Part shown: in pieces, positions 7,982-18,110 of the stretch | Numbering within the stretch: the first letter of the stretch is position 1 | Layout: the number at the start of each line of letters is the position of its first letter | Translations under genes and position numbers: made by a program | The notes under the pieces: generated by a model | Seen by the model: only the letters and a program-made list of their open reading frames with translations | Database searches by the model: none | Told to the model about the DNA's origin: nothing | From: a virus | Direction: 5' to 3' (one strand) | DNA: 53,499 bases | Virus record (IMG/VR): IMGVR_UViG_3300001041_000004 | Location: 1-53,499 of that record

Positions 7982-9361
7982 ATGGCTAACAAACCAACTG
8001 TCATTGTTACGCAAGGGTCTGTTGATGAACAAGCCCTGCGTAAACAATATGGAGATACCATTGATTATAAATATGGTAACAATCAGTTTGTCGGTGCTGA
8101 TCGTGCGGCAACTAATACTATGTACGCTCAGTATCTCGGTAATCTTGGTGTTGGTAGGCAAAACACTGATGTTGATTTGAACTCACTTACTTCACAGCCT
8201 GTTCAACAACAAGTCGTGTCACAACCTTCACGGTATGATTCAACTCAAGCTACGGCTGATATTCAATCAAGTCTACGTCAAAATTCAGATTCTTATATGA
8301 CCAATCAAAAGGCTCAACTTGATGCCGCTCTTTCTACTCAGATTAAGATGCTTCAATCAGCGTATGAAAAAGCCATATCTGATGGTCAGATTAGTGTACG
8401 TGATGCTCAAGATAACTTTGTTAAACAAAAAGCAAGTCTTGAACAACAAGCTTATGTTAATGCAGAGAGGACAGCGTTAATCTCACAAGATATGGGGATT
8501 CAAAACTCTCAACAATCGCTTGGGTTGATACAAGGGGATCAGGCTCGAAGTGCAACTCTTAAGAATGCGAATATGACAGAACGAGATAAGGCCATTTTTG
8601 ATATTCAAACTCGACTTAAATCATTAGGAACTCAAACAGCACTTTCTGTAACCGATGCTCAAGCACAACATGACTATGGATTAGTTGCCGCTCAAGCTAC
8701 AGCTGATCAACAATATGCTCAAGGTATGCTTGGTATTCAAAGTGATGCACTGAATGCCAATCGTAATCAACAATTTGCCCTTGATAACATGAGTACAGCC
8801 AATGATTATCAACTTGGACAATTGGCAACGAATCAAGTGTATCAACAAGAGAATATGAAAACAGCACAAGAGTTTGCTGTAGAAAATATGTATACAGGTC
8901 ATAAGCTTGATTTGGAGAAACTTGATGTACAGTTTGAACGAGATGTTAAAATGGCAGAGATTCAATTTGGTTATTCTTCATCCCTTCAAGGAAGTGCTCA
9001 TGCGAATGCAATGGCTCAAGCTAAGGCAAATATGAGAGATGCTGTAGCTGAAGAACAAGCAAAGTATGATTTGTTTAATAGTCGTCTTGTGAAACAAGGT
9101 ATGGTTGATGATAATGGTAAGCCGTTAACCGTTGAAGCAGAAATCTACCAACAACAAGCGAAACAAGCAATGGATAAATCAGTTTCTGAAATTTATACTA
9201 AGAGTATTGCTGAAATAACTGTTGAGAAAATGAAGAAGACACTCATTGAACCCACAAAAAGTTTCTTTGATTGGTCTGGAACTGTTTATGACAAAGAGAT
9301 GGAAGCATATAATGCTGAAAAGAAAGCACAAGATGCTTGGCTTAAAAAGTATGGACAATAA
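7982..9361 (+). CDS. Gln/Ala-rich internal virion protein
   Basis: 459 residues, dominated by long Ala/Gln-rich helices (about 70-400), with few aromatic residues and no membrane segment. A GGGAGG site precedes the ATG. It sits directly before the giant internal protein, the place where podoviruses encode internal core or ejection proteins (T7 gp14-gp15 and P22 gp20 positions). It is likely packaged and injected with DNA, or forms a channel component. No sequence family was recognised. Confidence 0.55.
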   Translation: MANKPTVIVTQGSVDEQALRKQYGDTIDYKYGNNQFVGADRAATNTMYAQYLGNLGVGRQNTDVDLNSLTSQPVQQQVVSQPSRYDSTQATADIQSSLRQNSDSYMTNQKAQLDAALSTQIKMLQSAYEKAISDGQISVRDAQDNFVKQKASLEQQAYVNAERTALISQDMGIQNSQQSLGLIQGDQARSATLKNANMTERDKAIFDIQTRLKSLGTQTALSVTDAQAQHDYGLVAAQATADQQYAQGMLGIQSDALNANRNQQFALDNMSTANDYQLGQLATNQVYQQENMKTAQEFAVENMYTGHKLDLEKLDVQFERDVKMAEIQFGYSSSLQGSAHANAMAQAKANMRDAVAEEQAKYDLFNSRLVKQGMVDDNGKPLTVEAEIYQQQAKQAMDKSVSEIYTKSIAEITVEKMKKTLIEPTKSFFDWSGTVYDKEMEAYNAEKKAQDAWLKKYGQ

Positions 9362-9374
9362 ATGAGGTGATGAT

Positions 9375-12300
9375 TTGGCTTGGAAACCATTGACGTATAA
9401 AGCTTATATAGGTAGCAATAGTTATTCAAATCTGTACAATAACCCATTGTCTTATGGTGAACAAACGTTATCACCTGAGTTACTTGCTATTCTTCGTAGG
9501 AATGATAATCCCGATGATGATCGGTATTTGGATAAAGGCAAACGGACTACTTGGAATCGAGCTATGTCTGTGTTGATGGGAGGTGCTTACACATCAGCAG
9601 GATTTGTTAAGGGGGCTATTGATCCGAATAAGGGAGCACTTGAAGGAGCATGGGAGGGTGTTAAGGCAGGTAACCCCTTTGGTGGTGGATACAGTCGTGG
9701 TGAGACGACGTATAGTGATGTTCTTGAAGAGTTGGGTTGGAAACCAACTACCCTTGCAGGGAAGGTAGTAAGAGGAACTCTTGGTTTTGTAGCGGATGTA
9801 GCACTTGATCCCACCACATATGCAACTGGTGGATTGAGTGCTATTGTTAGAGGTACAGGTAAAGCAAGTGCTGCACTTCATGGTACTGAGTCAATTGTTA
9901 AACTTGGTGAAAGTGTTGGGGTTAAGACAACTGGTAAGGTTGAAGATATTGCAACGATTGGTTCTGCCTTAAAGGATAAGTTGATTCAGGAGAGTGTTGA
10001 TCAAGGATACCACATTACACAAGCCACAGCAGAGGCTACAAGGCGTTCAAATAAGATCATGGATGATTTGTATACTTCAAGTCGAGGTATGACCTTAGAG
10101 AAGGCTGTAGACGTTGTGAGGGGTACTGGGTTAGCTAAGACACCTGAGGAAGTGATTAAGGATGCTCATGCCTTAATGAAGAATTACAATAAAACATTAG
10201 GGTTACGCACCAATGTTGGTCACACGTTAAGTTTAGCAAATGCACCTCTTGGTAAGAAAGTCTTTGGTAAGTTAGCAGATCACGAATTAACCATTACAAG
10301 TGTTGAGACGTTGAACAAGATTGGTGATGCAACCCTTGCACCGGCTTATGCTAAGTTACGTAATTACATTTATGGGTCTAAGTTTGGTGAGTTGTTCTCC
10401 CCCGGTAGTAAACTTTATAAGGCAAGTAGAGTTAATCCTGAAGCGGTGTATCACGTGTTCAAACAAGAAGATATGGCACGTGGTCTTGGGATGGATCGGA
10501 TTAAGTCGATTGCTTTTGTTAACGAGAAAATGAAAGAGCTAGGTGATTTGGGGTTAACTCCTGCTGAAGCTAAGGAAGTGGTTGAGTTAATGCAGAACAA
10601 GACTGTGTATAGTAAGGTTGCACAGTCCTTTGATTTTCTCAAGAGTCAAGAAGCAGGGTTCATCAAAGAGACATTACATGCTAGTCAAGTTCAAAAGAAG
10701 CAAGAGATTAACGAGTTACTTCAACAAAAGAAAGATCTTGAACATTCCAGGTACATCAAAGAAGATGATGTTATAGGGTATCAACTCAACACTCATAAGG
10801 ACATTCTTTCAGATATGAAACGAGAGTATGTTCAAAAGTTACTTGATTTTGATGTGTCTCGTTTAACCGATGAAAAAGATATTGAAGCAGTTTTAAAACT
10901 GTATGAAGATCATCTGGCAAGTACTGATGAGGTGGTACGTTACACTCAAGAGGCATTGACAAGTCTTGAAAAGAGTCACAAGGATAATCTCAAAGCTCTT
11001 GAAGTGGAGTTTAAATCAAAGATTAATCCTCTTAAATCTGAGGTTAACGCTCATCAGAAAAAAATTATTGAATTACAAGATGCTGTTAAGCAGGATGTCT
11101 TACGTAAAGAAGAGGCTGAACGATTAGCGACTGAACGTATTGAGACTGAGCGGTTAACGATTCTTGATGAGTATAAAAAGTATTCTCAAATGATTGAAGA
11201 GAATAAGTTAAATCGTAACATTAAGGATGAAGCAAGGCAAGCGAAATCCAACTCTATTACTATGGGTAAGGAAGAGTTTGAACAGGTTACTGAACTTGAA
11301 GGTATTCTTCGTCCTGATGGTATGGCTTTAGCTAAGTTTAAGGCTATTATTAATGTTGCACGTAGAGATGGTTCTGTTGTTAAGAAACAGAGAAAAGCAA
11401 TCAATGATTTTGAAGCAAGCTTTCCTGATTGGAAAAAAGTAGAACATCTTGATAGTACAGAATTTTTCCCTCCTACAGTACTTAAACCCAAAACAGTTGA
11501 AGAGGTTATTGAAAAACCTGTAAGTCATGTTGGTTTTGTAGAAAAACTATCCACCTATGTTTACGGCAAATCAGATGTAATCTCTGTGGCTACTTGGAAG
11601 GCTAATTTAGATGATGTGGCAAAATTCATTGAACAAGGTATGAGTAAGGAGTTTATTCAGAATTTTATTGATGGAAGTAAAAACTTCTACAATGGTAAAG
11701 CCGGAGTTATTTATCCGTGGGTGAATGCTAAGTTAGGAATCGACAGCTGGAAAGAAGCCTATACTGATGTGGTGAAGGCTATTGAAAAAAGAGCTAAAGA
11801 TAATCCAAAACAAGTAATGCCTAATCGTGATACATTGCAAATGGCTGAACTTCAAAAGAAAGCACTTGAACGACAAGTGTTACTTGCTAAATTTGATGAT
11901 ATGACTCTTTCTCAAGTGGTTAAGTTTGTTGGACGTGAGAATGAACTTGCTAATGCTAAACTCATGGATGAGTTAGGAGATATGGCCTACTCTCAAAGTA
12001 AGAAAGCTGATGAGTTGGATGACTTTGTTAATGGGTACGACAAAAGACGTGAAGCCCTTCGTAATGATCGGTTGAATGATCTAAGTACGATTAATGAAGG
12101 TGAACGTAAGTTTGCACCTCATGATTATAGTAAGGAGATTGAGCGGTTAAGAAAGAGTATTAATCCTCCTCCTGAAGAACGAATAGCAATGGATGAACGT
12201 ATTGCTAAGTACAAGAAAGAGTTGGAAGAATTACGTGCTCAATTTGTTAAAGCGGATGCTGATGAGAAATCTAGTATCCTTCTTAAAGTTAAAGGTGGTA

Positions 12301-15300
12301 ACAATCAAAAAGGTCTTTTACAGAAAATTGCTGAATTAGAGAAGGAACGGATGCCTAAAGTTAACAAAGATATTGTTAAGATCAGACAACAGATTGCCGA
12401 GTTACAAAAGAAGATGGAAGTTCGTACTCCGGGTATTAGTAAAGATATGCGTACCAATTACACTCAAGCTGAACGTCAACGTGACTATGTTCAAGGGATT
12501 GAACGTGTTGAAGAAAAAGTTGATTACAAGAATCATTTCTTTAACAAGGCATTAGATTTTATGGCAACGGCTAAAGATGCTGAAGGTAAGCGTCTTATTC
12601 CTGATGTGAAGGCTATCTCTTCAGCTCACGTTGATTATGCTAATTTGATTGCTAATCAGATGGAATTGATTTTAAAGACGAAGCTTAAAGTTCCTTACCC
12701 TGAATTAACATCGGCTGAACAGAAGTGGTTGTTTCATATTGCCTTGAAGGATGTTGAATTACTCAAGAGTGGTAAACCAACGTTAAGCGGTTATGAAAAG
12801 GTGCTTGCCCATAAGGAAGAGATGGAACGAATCAAATGGATTAAGCGTGTTGTTAAGGAAGGATCTGAAGTACACGTTCTTAAAAGTGGTAAGCTTTATA
12901 TTGGTAAAGTACAAGACTTCCATCCTAACGCCACATATACCATCTTAACGCCTTCAGGAGTTAAAGTGGATGGAATCATACCGGGACAGATTAAGCGTGT
13001 CAACAAGACCACTTACAGCTTCTCTGATGACACTCTGATGGATGAGGTAGAGCGTGTTATTGGTGAGAGTATGATAAGTAAGCGATTTATTGATGAAATT
13101 GCTGAACATGAAGTAATGATGGATGAAGCTATGGCTAAGTTGGATGAACTGAGTATTGCTAAGAAGAGTGCTAAAAAGGAAGAGGTGCTAAAGTATAAAC
13201 AATCAGTTGAAGACGTTAAGCAGAGTAATGTAATTGATGATACTGCTTATCATATGGAAGTGGCTGAGAAGGTTGATGCGTTTGAAGCACGTGCCGCAAC
13301 ACGTGTTGCAGATCGAGAGGCTCTTGTTGAACGGTTACAAAAGCAGACAAATAATGTCAAAGCAAATATTGAAGAGTTAGAAATTAACCGATTAAGTCTT
13401 CAAGAAGAATTTAGAAGTGGTAATCTCTTTTATGACATGGATCAAATCACTGAAGATACCTTTATGATTGAGATGCATCAGAATAAATTAACAAGTCTTG
13501 AAGAACAACTTGATCACATTGGACGTGTTGATGATTCTATTGATGTGAAGTTACTTCCTGATAATCATAGAGTATTTAATGTAGATCATTTACCCAACGG
13601 TAAAGAGATTGATGAGTACTTTGATATTGCTAGGCAACATGGTTTTGATGGTGAGATTGAAAGGTTGTTTTTAGATGGGGCAAGTCGTGAAGAGGTTATA
13701 AAACGTATTAGTAATAAGGTTCCATTTAAAGATGCTGATAAATTTTATAAAACCAATCAAATGATTGATGCTGTCAAAAGAAAATATGGTCTTCAAGAAA
13801 AGGGTTCTGAAGGGTTTGATGTTTGGAAGAAGTATTATAATGATCCACTAATACGTCGTGAACAAGGTTTGTATTATGCTGAAGACATGATTAAGCGTGC
13901 TAAACGCAAACCACTCATAGAAGAACGTGATAAGTTAATTACTGAGATTGCTCGACTTCGTAAAGCCATTGAACCAGATGATGCTGTTTCTGCTATTGAT
14001 AGGAAGATTGAAGAGATTACTGCAAAGATGGCTAAGACTGAGGAATTACTTGCCAATAGTGATGCTTTTGAAACGTATATGAGGACTACGTTAGGTGAAG
14101 ATGAGTATTGGCGTGTCATTAAAGAGAATGATCCACAGATGGGTATGTTGATGTTAGACACAATGACTCATGTGGATGATAAGGTAAAGAATGCGGTTAA
14201 GTTACTTCGTGATGAGATGGATCGGATTGGTGTTGAAGAGATTAGTGTTGGTAAATTAAAACAAGAACAATTTGATGCATTCCTTGGTGAGTACCTTCCT
14301 CACATCGTAACAGCTGAAGGAAGTAAACTCTTTGAAATACTCTACAAACGTGATAAGAAAATGATTCCCTCCTTTGGTAAAGAGTTAGGGTATGGACGTA
14401 AATCGTTTAATCCTCATGGTCTTAGTAGAACAGCCGTTAATGTTTTTGATGAGTCGGGTAATCTTATTCATCACCCAACGATTGAACAAATCAATGAATA
14501 CTTTAAAAAGACTTATGCCAAAATCCTTAAAGGTAACAATGTCTTTTCAGACAACATCTTTGAAATCTATCAGACTCGGGCTATGAAGAATGTTGAGCTT
14601 ATGTATGATGTGAAGTACACCGATGAGATGTTAAACATTTTTGGTCATGAGTATAAGGGTGTTCAAGAGGCTGGGTACAAGACAGTCATGAACTATGGCA
14701 AAGTGAAAGAAGCGACACAAAATTATGCTAGGCTTAACATTGAGATGGAGATTAGTCGTGATGTGTCAGAGTGGATTATCAAAAATAACATTATGGATAA
14801 GGCTAAGATAAGTATTTCATCAACACCTCATGTGGATCGTGTAGCGTATAAGAGACATCTTAATCTTATTGTAGGTCGTCAAATATCAGAGTATACAGAG
14901 CGTACTTTTACTAAACCTGTACGTGATCAGATGTTTGAAGGTTATGCTAAATCCTTCTCAGGTCAAAGATTATCTGATTTGTCGATGCCTATGCTTGAGT
15001 TTGAAGATGAAGGTGTTTCTCTCATCAGTAAAGGATTTAGTGATGCACTTGATGATTACTTTATCCACATCAAAGAAAAACTAGGTAAGTTTGAAGTTGG
15101 GATGATGTATGAGTCTGGTATGAAAGTAACAAAAGAGGATGCTGAATTGTTAATGCAGGAGGTTAAGAGTCTCGATAAGGATGCATTTAGAAAACGTATT
15201 AATGAGTTGCTAGATGATGATTGGCTTGATGTTGTTGACAAAGAGAGAGTCACTTCCATCTTAGGTAAAGCGGATAAACTTGATGCTGTTTCCCCTCTAC

Positions 15301-16721
15301 AAATCAGACAAGTCAGTGATGCTATTACCCAAAAAGCAAATCAAGCACGTAAACTTCAAATTGCTAAGGATCAATCTCGCTTCTTACAACTCTTTGATAA
15401 GTACACTCACCTTATAAAATTGAACCAAACAACCATCCTCCCTTATTTTCACACACGTAACAAACTCTCCAACACCTTCCTCAACTGGTTAGGTACAGGA
15501 ACCGATGCTATGAACCCTGAGTTCCAAAAGCAAGCATGGCACGCTATGAGGAAAAAAGGTGATGCAGACGGTGTGTTGAAGATTACAAGTCCTGATGGTG
15601 TGGTACGTGAAATGTCATGGGGTGAGGTTTATAAGAAGGCCGAAGAGTATGGTGCAATTAACCGTGGCTTCTATGCAACTGAACTGGGTATTGATGGGAC
15701 TAAGAAGGTAAGTAATTGGAACCCTCTGGATGCAAAAGGATTTAAACCGTATCAAGTAGGTGGTAAGGTTGGTAGTTTTGTTGAAGGTCAAGATCGACTT
15801 ATTCACTTTGCCTCACAAGTAGGTCAAGGTAAGAGTTTTGAGGAAGCGGCTGAGAGTGCTAATAAGTTCCTCTTTGACTACTCAGATATTACACAGTTTG
15901 AAGCATCGGTTATGAAGCGTATAATACCTTATTACACGTGGTTAAGGAAGAATGGTGCCTTACAGTTAGAACAAATGCTTGAACAGCCTGAGAAGTACCA
16001 AATGGTGGCCAAGGTACAAAGTGGTGTTTCAAGTATGACGGCTGATGAGGATCGGGTAAACCCCTTCTTTGTCAATGACTTTGCACTGGATTGGATTCAA
16101 CTACCGTTTAGTATTACCAATCCTGAAGGTAAAGAAGAACCTGTTTTATGGAATCCTGCCATGCCGTTTATGGATGTAAGTCGCATACCCAATCCAATGC
16201 ACCCGATTGACTCATTGAAGAATCTGTTTACTCAAAGCAATCCACTTTTCAAGGTACCTCTTGAACAAATAGCCAATCGTAACGTCTTCTTTGATCAACC
16301 AATTGTTGATACAGATAAATGGAAGAGGACACAAAGTGGTCATGTAGCCGGGGAGACTAAGGGGAATCAAATCACGGATCGACTAGATCATGTAGGAAGT
16401 CAGCTTGGAGCGTATGGTGTTTTGTCAGGACTTAACAAGCGTGGTGCTGATTTAGGACTTCACGTACTCAATAGTACAACAGGCCTTAAGATGTTGAGTT
16501 ATGATTATGATAGGATTAAGTCAATGAAGATTGGTGAAATGATTAAAGAAGGTAAATGGGATAATGATACAATCTTTGATAAGATGTCTGATAAAGCGTT
16601 TCATCAGATGAGAAATGCTATTGAACGTAAATTAATGGAACTTAATCCTATACCGGGTGATTGGCAAAACGATCTAGAACAAGGTAAACCACTCGATGAT
16701 TCTTTCTTTGATGTGCCGTAA
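9375..16721 (+). CDS. Giant internal virion (DNA ejection) protein
   Basis: 2448 residues from a TTG start; this single gene takes about 14% of the genome. The N-terminal 150 residues are Gly/Ala-rich and moderately hydrophobic (around V-R-G-T-L-G-F-V-A-D-V-A). Long charged, coiled-coil-rich regions follow. The last 400 residues contain aromatic segments such as Y-Y-T-W-L-R-K-N-G. Giant proteins at this place in podoviruses (T7 gp16-like role) enter the cell with the DNA and bridge the envelope. No lytic transglycosylase motif (E-S-x-x followed by G-x-x-Q) could be found. It ends at the convergent terminator. Confidence 0.65.
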   Translation: MAWKPLTYKAYIGSNSYSNLYNNPLSYGEQTLSPELLAILRRNDNPDDDRYLDKGKRTTWNRAMSVLMGGAYTSAGFVKGAIDPNKGALEGAWEGVKAGNPFGGGYSRGETTYSDVLEELGWKPTTLAGKVVRGTLGFVADVALDPTTYATGGLSAIVRGTGKASAALHGTESIVKLGESVGVKTTGKVEDIATIGSALKDKLIQESVDQGYHITQATAEATRRSNKIMDDLYTSSRGMTLEKAVDVVRGTGLAKTPEEVIKDAHALMKNYNKTLGLRTNVGHTLSLANAPLGKKVFGKLADHELTITSVETLNKIGDATLAPAYAKLRNYIYGSKFGELFSPGSKLYKASRVNPEAVYHVFKQEDMARGLGMDRIKSIAFVNEKMKELGDLGLTPAEAKEVVELMQNKTVYSKVAQSFDFLKSQEAGFIKETLHASQVQKKQEINELLQQKKDLEHSRYIKEDDVIGYQLNTHKDILSDMKREYVQKLLDFDVSRLTDEKDIEAVLKLYEDHLASTDEVVRYTQEALTSLEKSHKDNLKALEVEFKSKINPLKSEVNAHQKKIIELQDAVKQDVLRKEEAERLATERIETERLTILDEYKKYSQMIEENKLNRNIKDEARQAKSNSITMGKEEFEQVTELEGILRPDGMALAKFKAIINVARRDGSVVKKQRKAINDFEASFPDWKKVEHLDSTEFFPPTVLKPKTVEEVIEKPVSHVGFVEKLSTYVYGKSDVISVATWKANLDDVAKFIEQGMSKEFIQNFIDGSKNFYNGKAGVIYPWVNAKLGIDSWKEAYTDVVKAIEKRAKDNPKQVMPNRDTLQMAELQKKALERQVLLAKFDDMTLSQVVKFVGRENELANAKLMDELGDMAYSQSKKADELDDFVNGYDKRREALRNDRLNDLSTINEGERKFAPHDYSKEIERLRKSINPPPEERIAMDERIAKYKKELEELRAQFVKADADEKSSILLKVKGGNNQKGLLQKIAELEKERMPKVNKDIVKIRQQIAELQKKMEVRTPGISKDMRTNYTQAERQRDYVQGIERVEEKVDYKNHFFNKALDFMATAKDAEGKRLIPDVKAISSAHVDYANLIANQMELILKTKLKVPYPELTSAEQKWLFHIALKDVELLKSGKPTLSGYEKVLAHKEEMERIKWIKRVVKEGSEVHVLKSGKLYIGKVQDFHPNATYTILTPSGVKVDGIIPGQIKRVNKTTYSFSDDTLMDEVERVIGESMISKRFIDEIAEHEVMMDEAMAKLDELSIAKKSAKKEEVLKYKQSVEDVKQSNVIDDTAYHMEVAEKVDAFEARAATRVADREALVERLQKQTNNVKANIEELEINRLSLQEEFRSGNLFYDMDQITEDTFMIEMHQNKLTSLEEQLDHIGRVDDSIDVKLLPDNHRVFNVDHLPNGKEIDEYFDIARQHGFDGEIERLFLDGASREEVIKRISNKVPFKDADKFYKTNQMIDAVKRKYGLQEKGSEGFDVWKKYYNDPLIRREQGLYYAEDMIKRAKRKPLIEERDKLITEIARLRKAIEPDDAVSAIDRKIEEITAKMAKTEELLANSDAFETYMRTTLGEDEYWRVIKENDPQMGMLMLDTMTHVDDKVKNAVKLLRDEMDRIGVEEISVGKLKQEQFDAFLGEYLPHIVTAEGSKLFEILYKRDKKMIPSFGKELGYGRKSFNPHGLSRTAVNVFDESGNLIHHPTIEQINEYFKKTYAKILKGNNVFSDNIFEIYQTRAMKNVELMYDVKYTDEMLNIFGHEYKGVQEAGYKTVMNYGKVKEATQNYARLNIEMEISRDVSEWIIKNNIMDKAKISISSTPHVDRVAYKRHLNLIVGRQISEYTERTFTKPVRDQMFEGYAKSFSGQRLSDLSMPMLEFEDEGVSLISKGFSDALDDYFIHIKEKLGKFEVGMMYESGMKVTKEDAELLMQEVKSLDKDAFRKRINELLDDDWLDVVDKERVTSILGKADKLDAVSPLQIRQVSDAITQKANQARKLQIAKDQSRFLQLFDKYTHLIKLNQTTILPYFHTRNKLSNTFLNWLGTGTDAMNPEFQKQAWHAMRKKGDADGVLKITSPDGVVREMSWGEVYKKAEEYGAINRGFYATELGIDGTKKVSNWNPLDAKGFKPYQVGGKVGSFVEGQDRLIHFASQVGQGKSFEEAAESANKFLFDYSDITQFEASVMKRIIPYYTWLRKNGALQLEQMLEQPEKYQMVAKVQSGVSSMTADEDRVNPFFVNDFALDWIQLPFSITNPEGKEEPVLWNPAMPFMDVSRIPNPMHPIDSLKNLFTQSNPLFKVPLEQIANRNVFFDQPIVDTDKWKRTQSGHVAGETKGNQITDRLDHVGSQLGAYGVLSGLNKRGADLGLHVLNSTTGLKMLSYDYDRIKSMKIGEMIKEGKWDNDTIFDKMSDKAFHQMRNAIERKLMELNPIPGDWQNDLEQGKPLDDSFFDVP

Positions 16722-16739
16722 TGTAATTAAACGAAGTGA

Positions 16740-16764
16740 AACCCCCTGCTAAGTGCAAGGGGTT
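16740..16764. terminator. Bidirectional terminator between convergent gene blocks
   Basis: AACCCC and GGGGTT pair around an inner TGC/GCA stem with a short loop. The plus-strand tail is TCTTTGTTTAT and the minus-strand tail is shorter (TTT). It lies between the stop of the giant protein gene (16721) and the end of the rusA-like gene (16771), where the two transcription units meet. Confidence 0.75.
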
Positions 16765-16770
16765 CTTTGT

Positions 16771-17229
16771 TTATCCTATCAGTTTGATCCATTTCTGACG
16801 TTCAGATTCCTTTTGTGGTGCTACATAGACAATGACTCTTGGAGAGTCAGGATCATACTCTACTGCTTGAACTCTTGGCATTATATAATAATCATTTTCA
16901 TAGACAATCCCTTCCATCATATCAAGGAGTAACTTAATGAGGTTGTGTGAGTCACGTTTCCTTCTGTCTGGAAGGTAGAAGATCAGATCAAGGTAATACC
17001 ATGTGGAGTTACGCTGTCGTATCCATTCATTCTCTTCAATGGCTACATTTACAAGTGCTTTAGCATCTCGAAGGTAGGCTTCAGCACGTGCTGTTAAACA
17101 TTTACCTCCACCTCTAAGGTGAACATACATATGATTCACACTGATGGGGAGTGGTAAAGACATTAGGAGTTTTTTATTTGGGTATTTTGGTGCATCTCTA
17201 TACAAACCAGTACCATCGTTTTTAGCCAT
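16771..17229 (-). CDS. rusA: RusA-family Holliday junction resolvase
   Basis: 152 residues. The segment R-K-R-D-S-H-N-L-I-K-L-L-L-D-M-M-E-G has the acidic residues and N/K pattern of RusA (D-x-x-N-x-x-K-x-x-x-D), and a further Asp follows in Y-E-N-D-Y-Y. L-P-I-S-V-N-H-M-Y at residues about 27-35 is the usual RusA start. It would resolve branched DNA before packaging. It is the last gene of the minus block and has its own promoter and a structured leader. Confidence 0.8.
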   Translation of the reverse strand: MAKNDGTGLYRDAPKYPNKKLLMSLPLPISVNHMYVHLRGGGKCLTARAEAYLRDAKALVNVAIEENEWIRQRNSTWYYLDLIFYLPDRRKRDSHNLIKLLLDMMEGIVYENDYYIMPRVQAVEYDPDSPRVIVYVAPQKESERQKWIKLIG

Positions 17230-17320
17230 CTCGTCTCCCCTCTCCTACAAAGAAGAGGGAGGTTGGGAGGTACTTTAGCTCCACCTCCTGAGCTGTTTCC
17301 CTCATAAACTAACCTCTCCC
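17230..17320 (-). promoter_or_regulatory. Structured 5' leader of rusA with sequestered ribosome binding site
   Basis: On the minus strand, CCCTCTTC pairs with GGAGAGGG (8 bp, one T-G pair, loop TTTGTA), which hides the ribosome binding site just before the rusA ATG. Upstream lies a second SD-like AGGAGGT that can pair with ACCTCC 12 bases later. The two elements could act as mutually exclusive pairings. Nothing else explains this 134-base gap apart from the promoter. Confidence 0.45.
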
Positions 17321-17328
17321 TTGTGCTT

Positions 17329-17337
17329 ATTATAGCA
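17329..17337 (-). promoter_or_regulatory. Extended -10 promoter for rusA (minus strand)
   Basis: The minus strand reads TGCTATAAT, an extended -10 with a perfect TATAAT. No clear -35 is seen 17 bases upstream. It lies just below the dUTPase stop and about 100 bases above the rusA start, so it would transcribe the structured leader. Confidence 0.6.
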
Positions 17338-17363
17338 TGTAGGATTGGTTTGGATAGTTTAAG

Positions 17364-17897
17364 TTAAATCCCACTTGAACCGAATCCACCAGTTCTTATT
17401 TCTGCCGCAGTTTCATCGTTATCTGTTGTCAGGTATTTGTAAAAGGTTCCTTGAGCAATTCGATCTCCTGCTTTAAGGTCTACTGTGATACCTGTAGTGT
17501 TGATGAGGTTAATTCCAATGTTTCCATCGTTACTTGGGTTTTCATAATACGATGAATCCACTTTACCAACACAGTTTCTTAACATGAGTCCATTCTTACT
17601 GGCAAGGGATGAGCGGATAAAGAGTAATAATTCCTCATCAGGAAGCATATAAGCCTTAACATCTGTCCACACAATAATTGCTTGCATGGGTAGGAGTTTT
17701 AAATCTTTAGGTAAATAGAAATCATACCCTGAAGACCTTGGATCAGAGCGTGTAGGAAGGGTGATTGCTTTTGGAAACTTGTGGATTTGTTTCTTCTCAT
17801 CCGTGAATAAATCAAACGCTGTACGATGTGCTTCGGAGACTTGTTCAAATCCTCTAATCTTTGGTATTTCTGAACTCTTTTTATTAATAACACTCAT
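17364..17897 (-). CDS. dut: dUTP diphosphatase (trimeric dUTPase)
   Basis: 177 residues from the ATG that follows AAAGGTGATG; upstream GTG/ATG codons overlap the ribosome binding site. All five motifs are visible: S-S-G-Y-D-F-Y-L, R-S-S-L-A-S-K-N-G, a substrate-loop motif ending G-N-I-G-I-N-L-I-N, A-G-D-R-I-A-Q-G, and the C-terminal P-loop-like R-T-G-G-F-G-S-S-G. It hydrolyses dUTP to dUMP and pyrophosphate, feeding the ThyX enzyme encoded upstream and keeping uracil out of DNA. Confidence 0.92.
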   Translation of the reverse strand: MSVINKKSSEIPKIRGFEQVSEAHRTAFDLFTDEKKQIHKFPKAITLPTRSDPRSSGYDFYLPKDLKLLPMQAIIVWTDVKAYMLPDEELLLFIRSSLASKNGLMLRNCVGKVDSSYYENPSNDGNIGINLINTTGITVDLKAGDRIAQGTFYKYLTTDNDETAAEIRTGGFGSSGI

Positions 17898-18108
17898 TTG
17901 CATCACCTTTTACTAAGGTCAAATCAGCACGACTTGCTTCGATTTGATCCGCTCTTTCTTCAAGTTTAAATTCCAACATCATGAATAACATGGGGATTAC
18001 GAAGTCAGCTATTCCTACTTCATCGTTTTTCTTTTTGCCGATTTCTTGTAGGGTTTTAATTTCCTCATTGATAACCTCTTTGATTTGATCCATGGTTAAA
18101 CTTTTCAT
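17884..18108 (-). CDS. Small helical protein of unknown function
   Basis: 74 residues starting MKSLTMDQIKEVI after GGAGAGGTGG. It consists of charged helices with one moderately hydrophobic segment (I-A-D-F-V-I-P-M-L-F-M-M-L), probably a buried helix rather than a membrane anchor. Its 3' end overlaps the dUTPase start by 14 bases, so the two are translationally linked. No family recognised. Confidence 0.6.
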   Translation of the reverse strand: MKSLTMDQIKEVINEEIKTLQEIGKKKNDEVGIADFVIPMLFMMLEFKLEERADQIEASRADLTLVKGDANECY

Positions 18109-18110
18109 TA

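Noticed and set aside
9587-9881. Minus-strand frames opposite the giant gene
   Set aside because: They are shadows of the well-supported plus-strand frame, with Ser/Thr/Cys-biased sequence.
17236-17298. Leader peptide frame (GTG) overlapping the rusA start
   Set aside because: The only SD-like element touches the GTG directly, so initiation is unlikely; kept only as part of the leader description.
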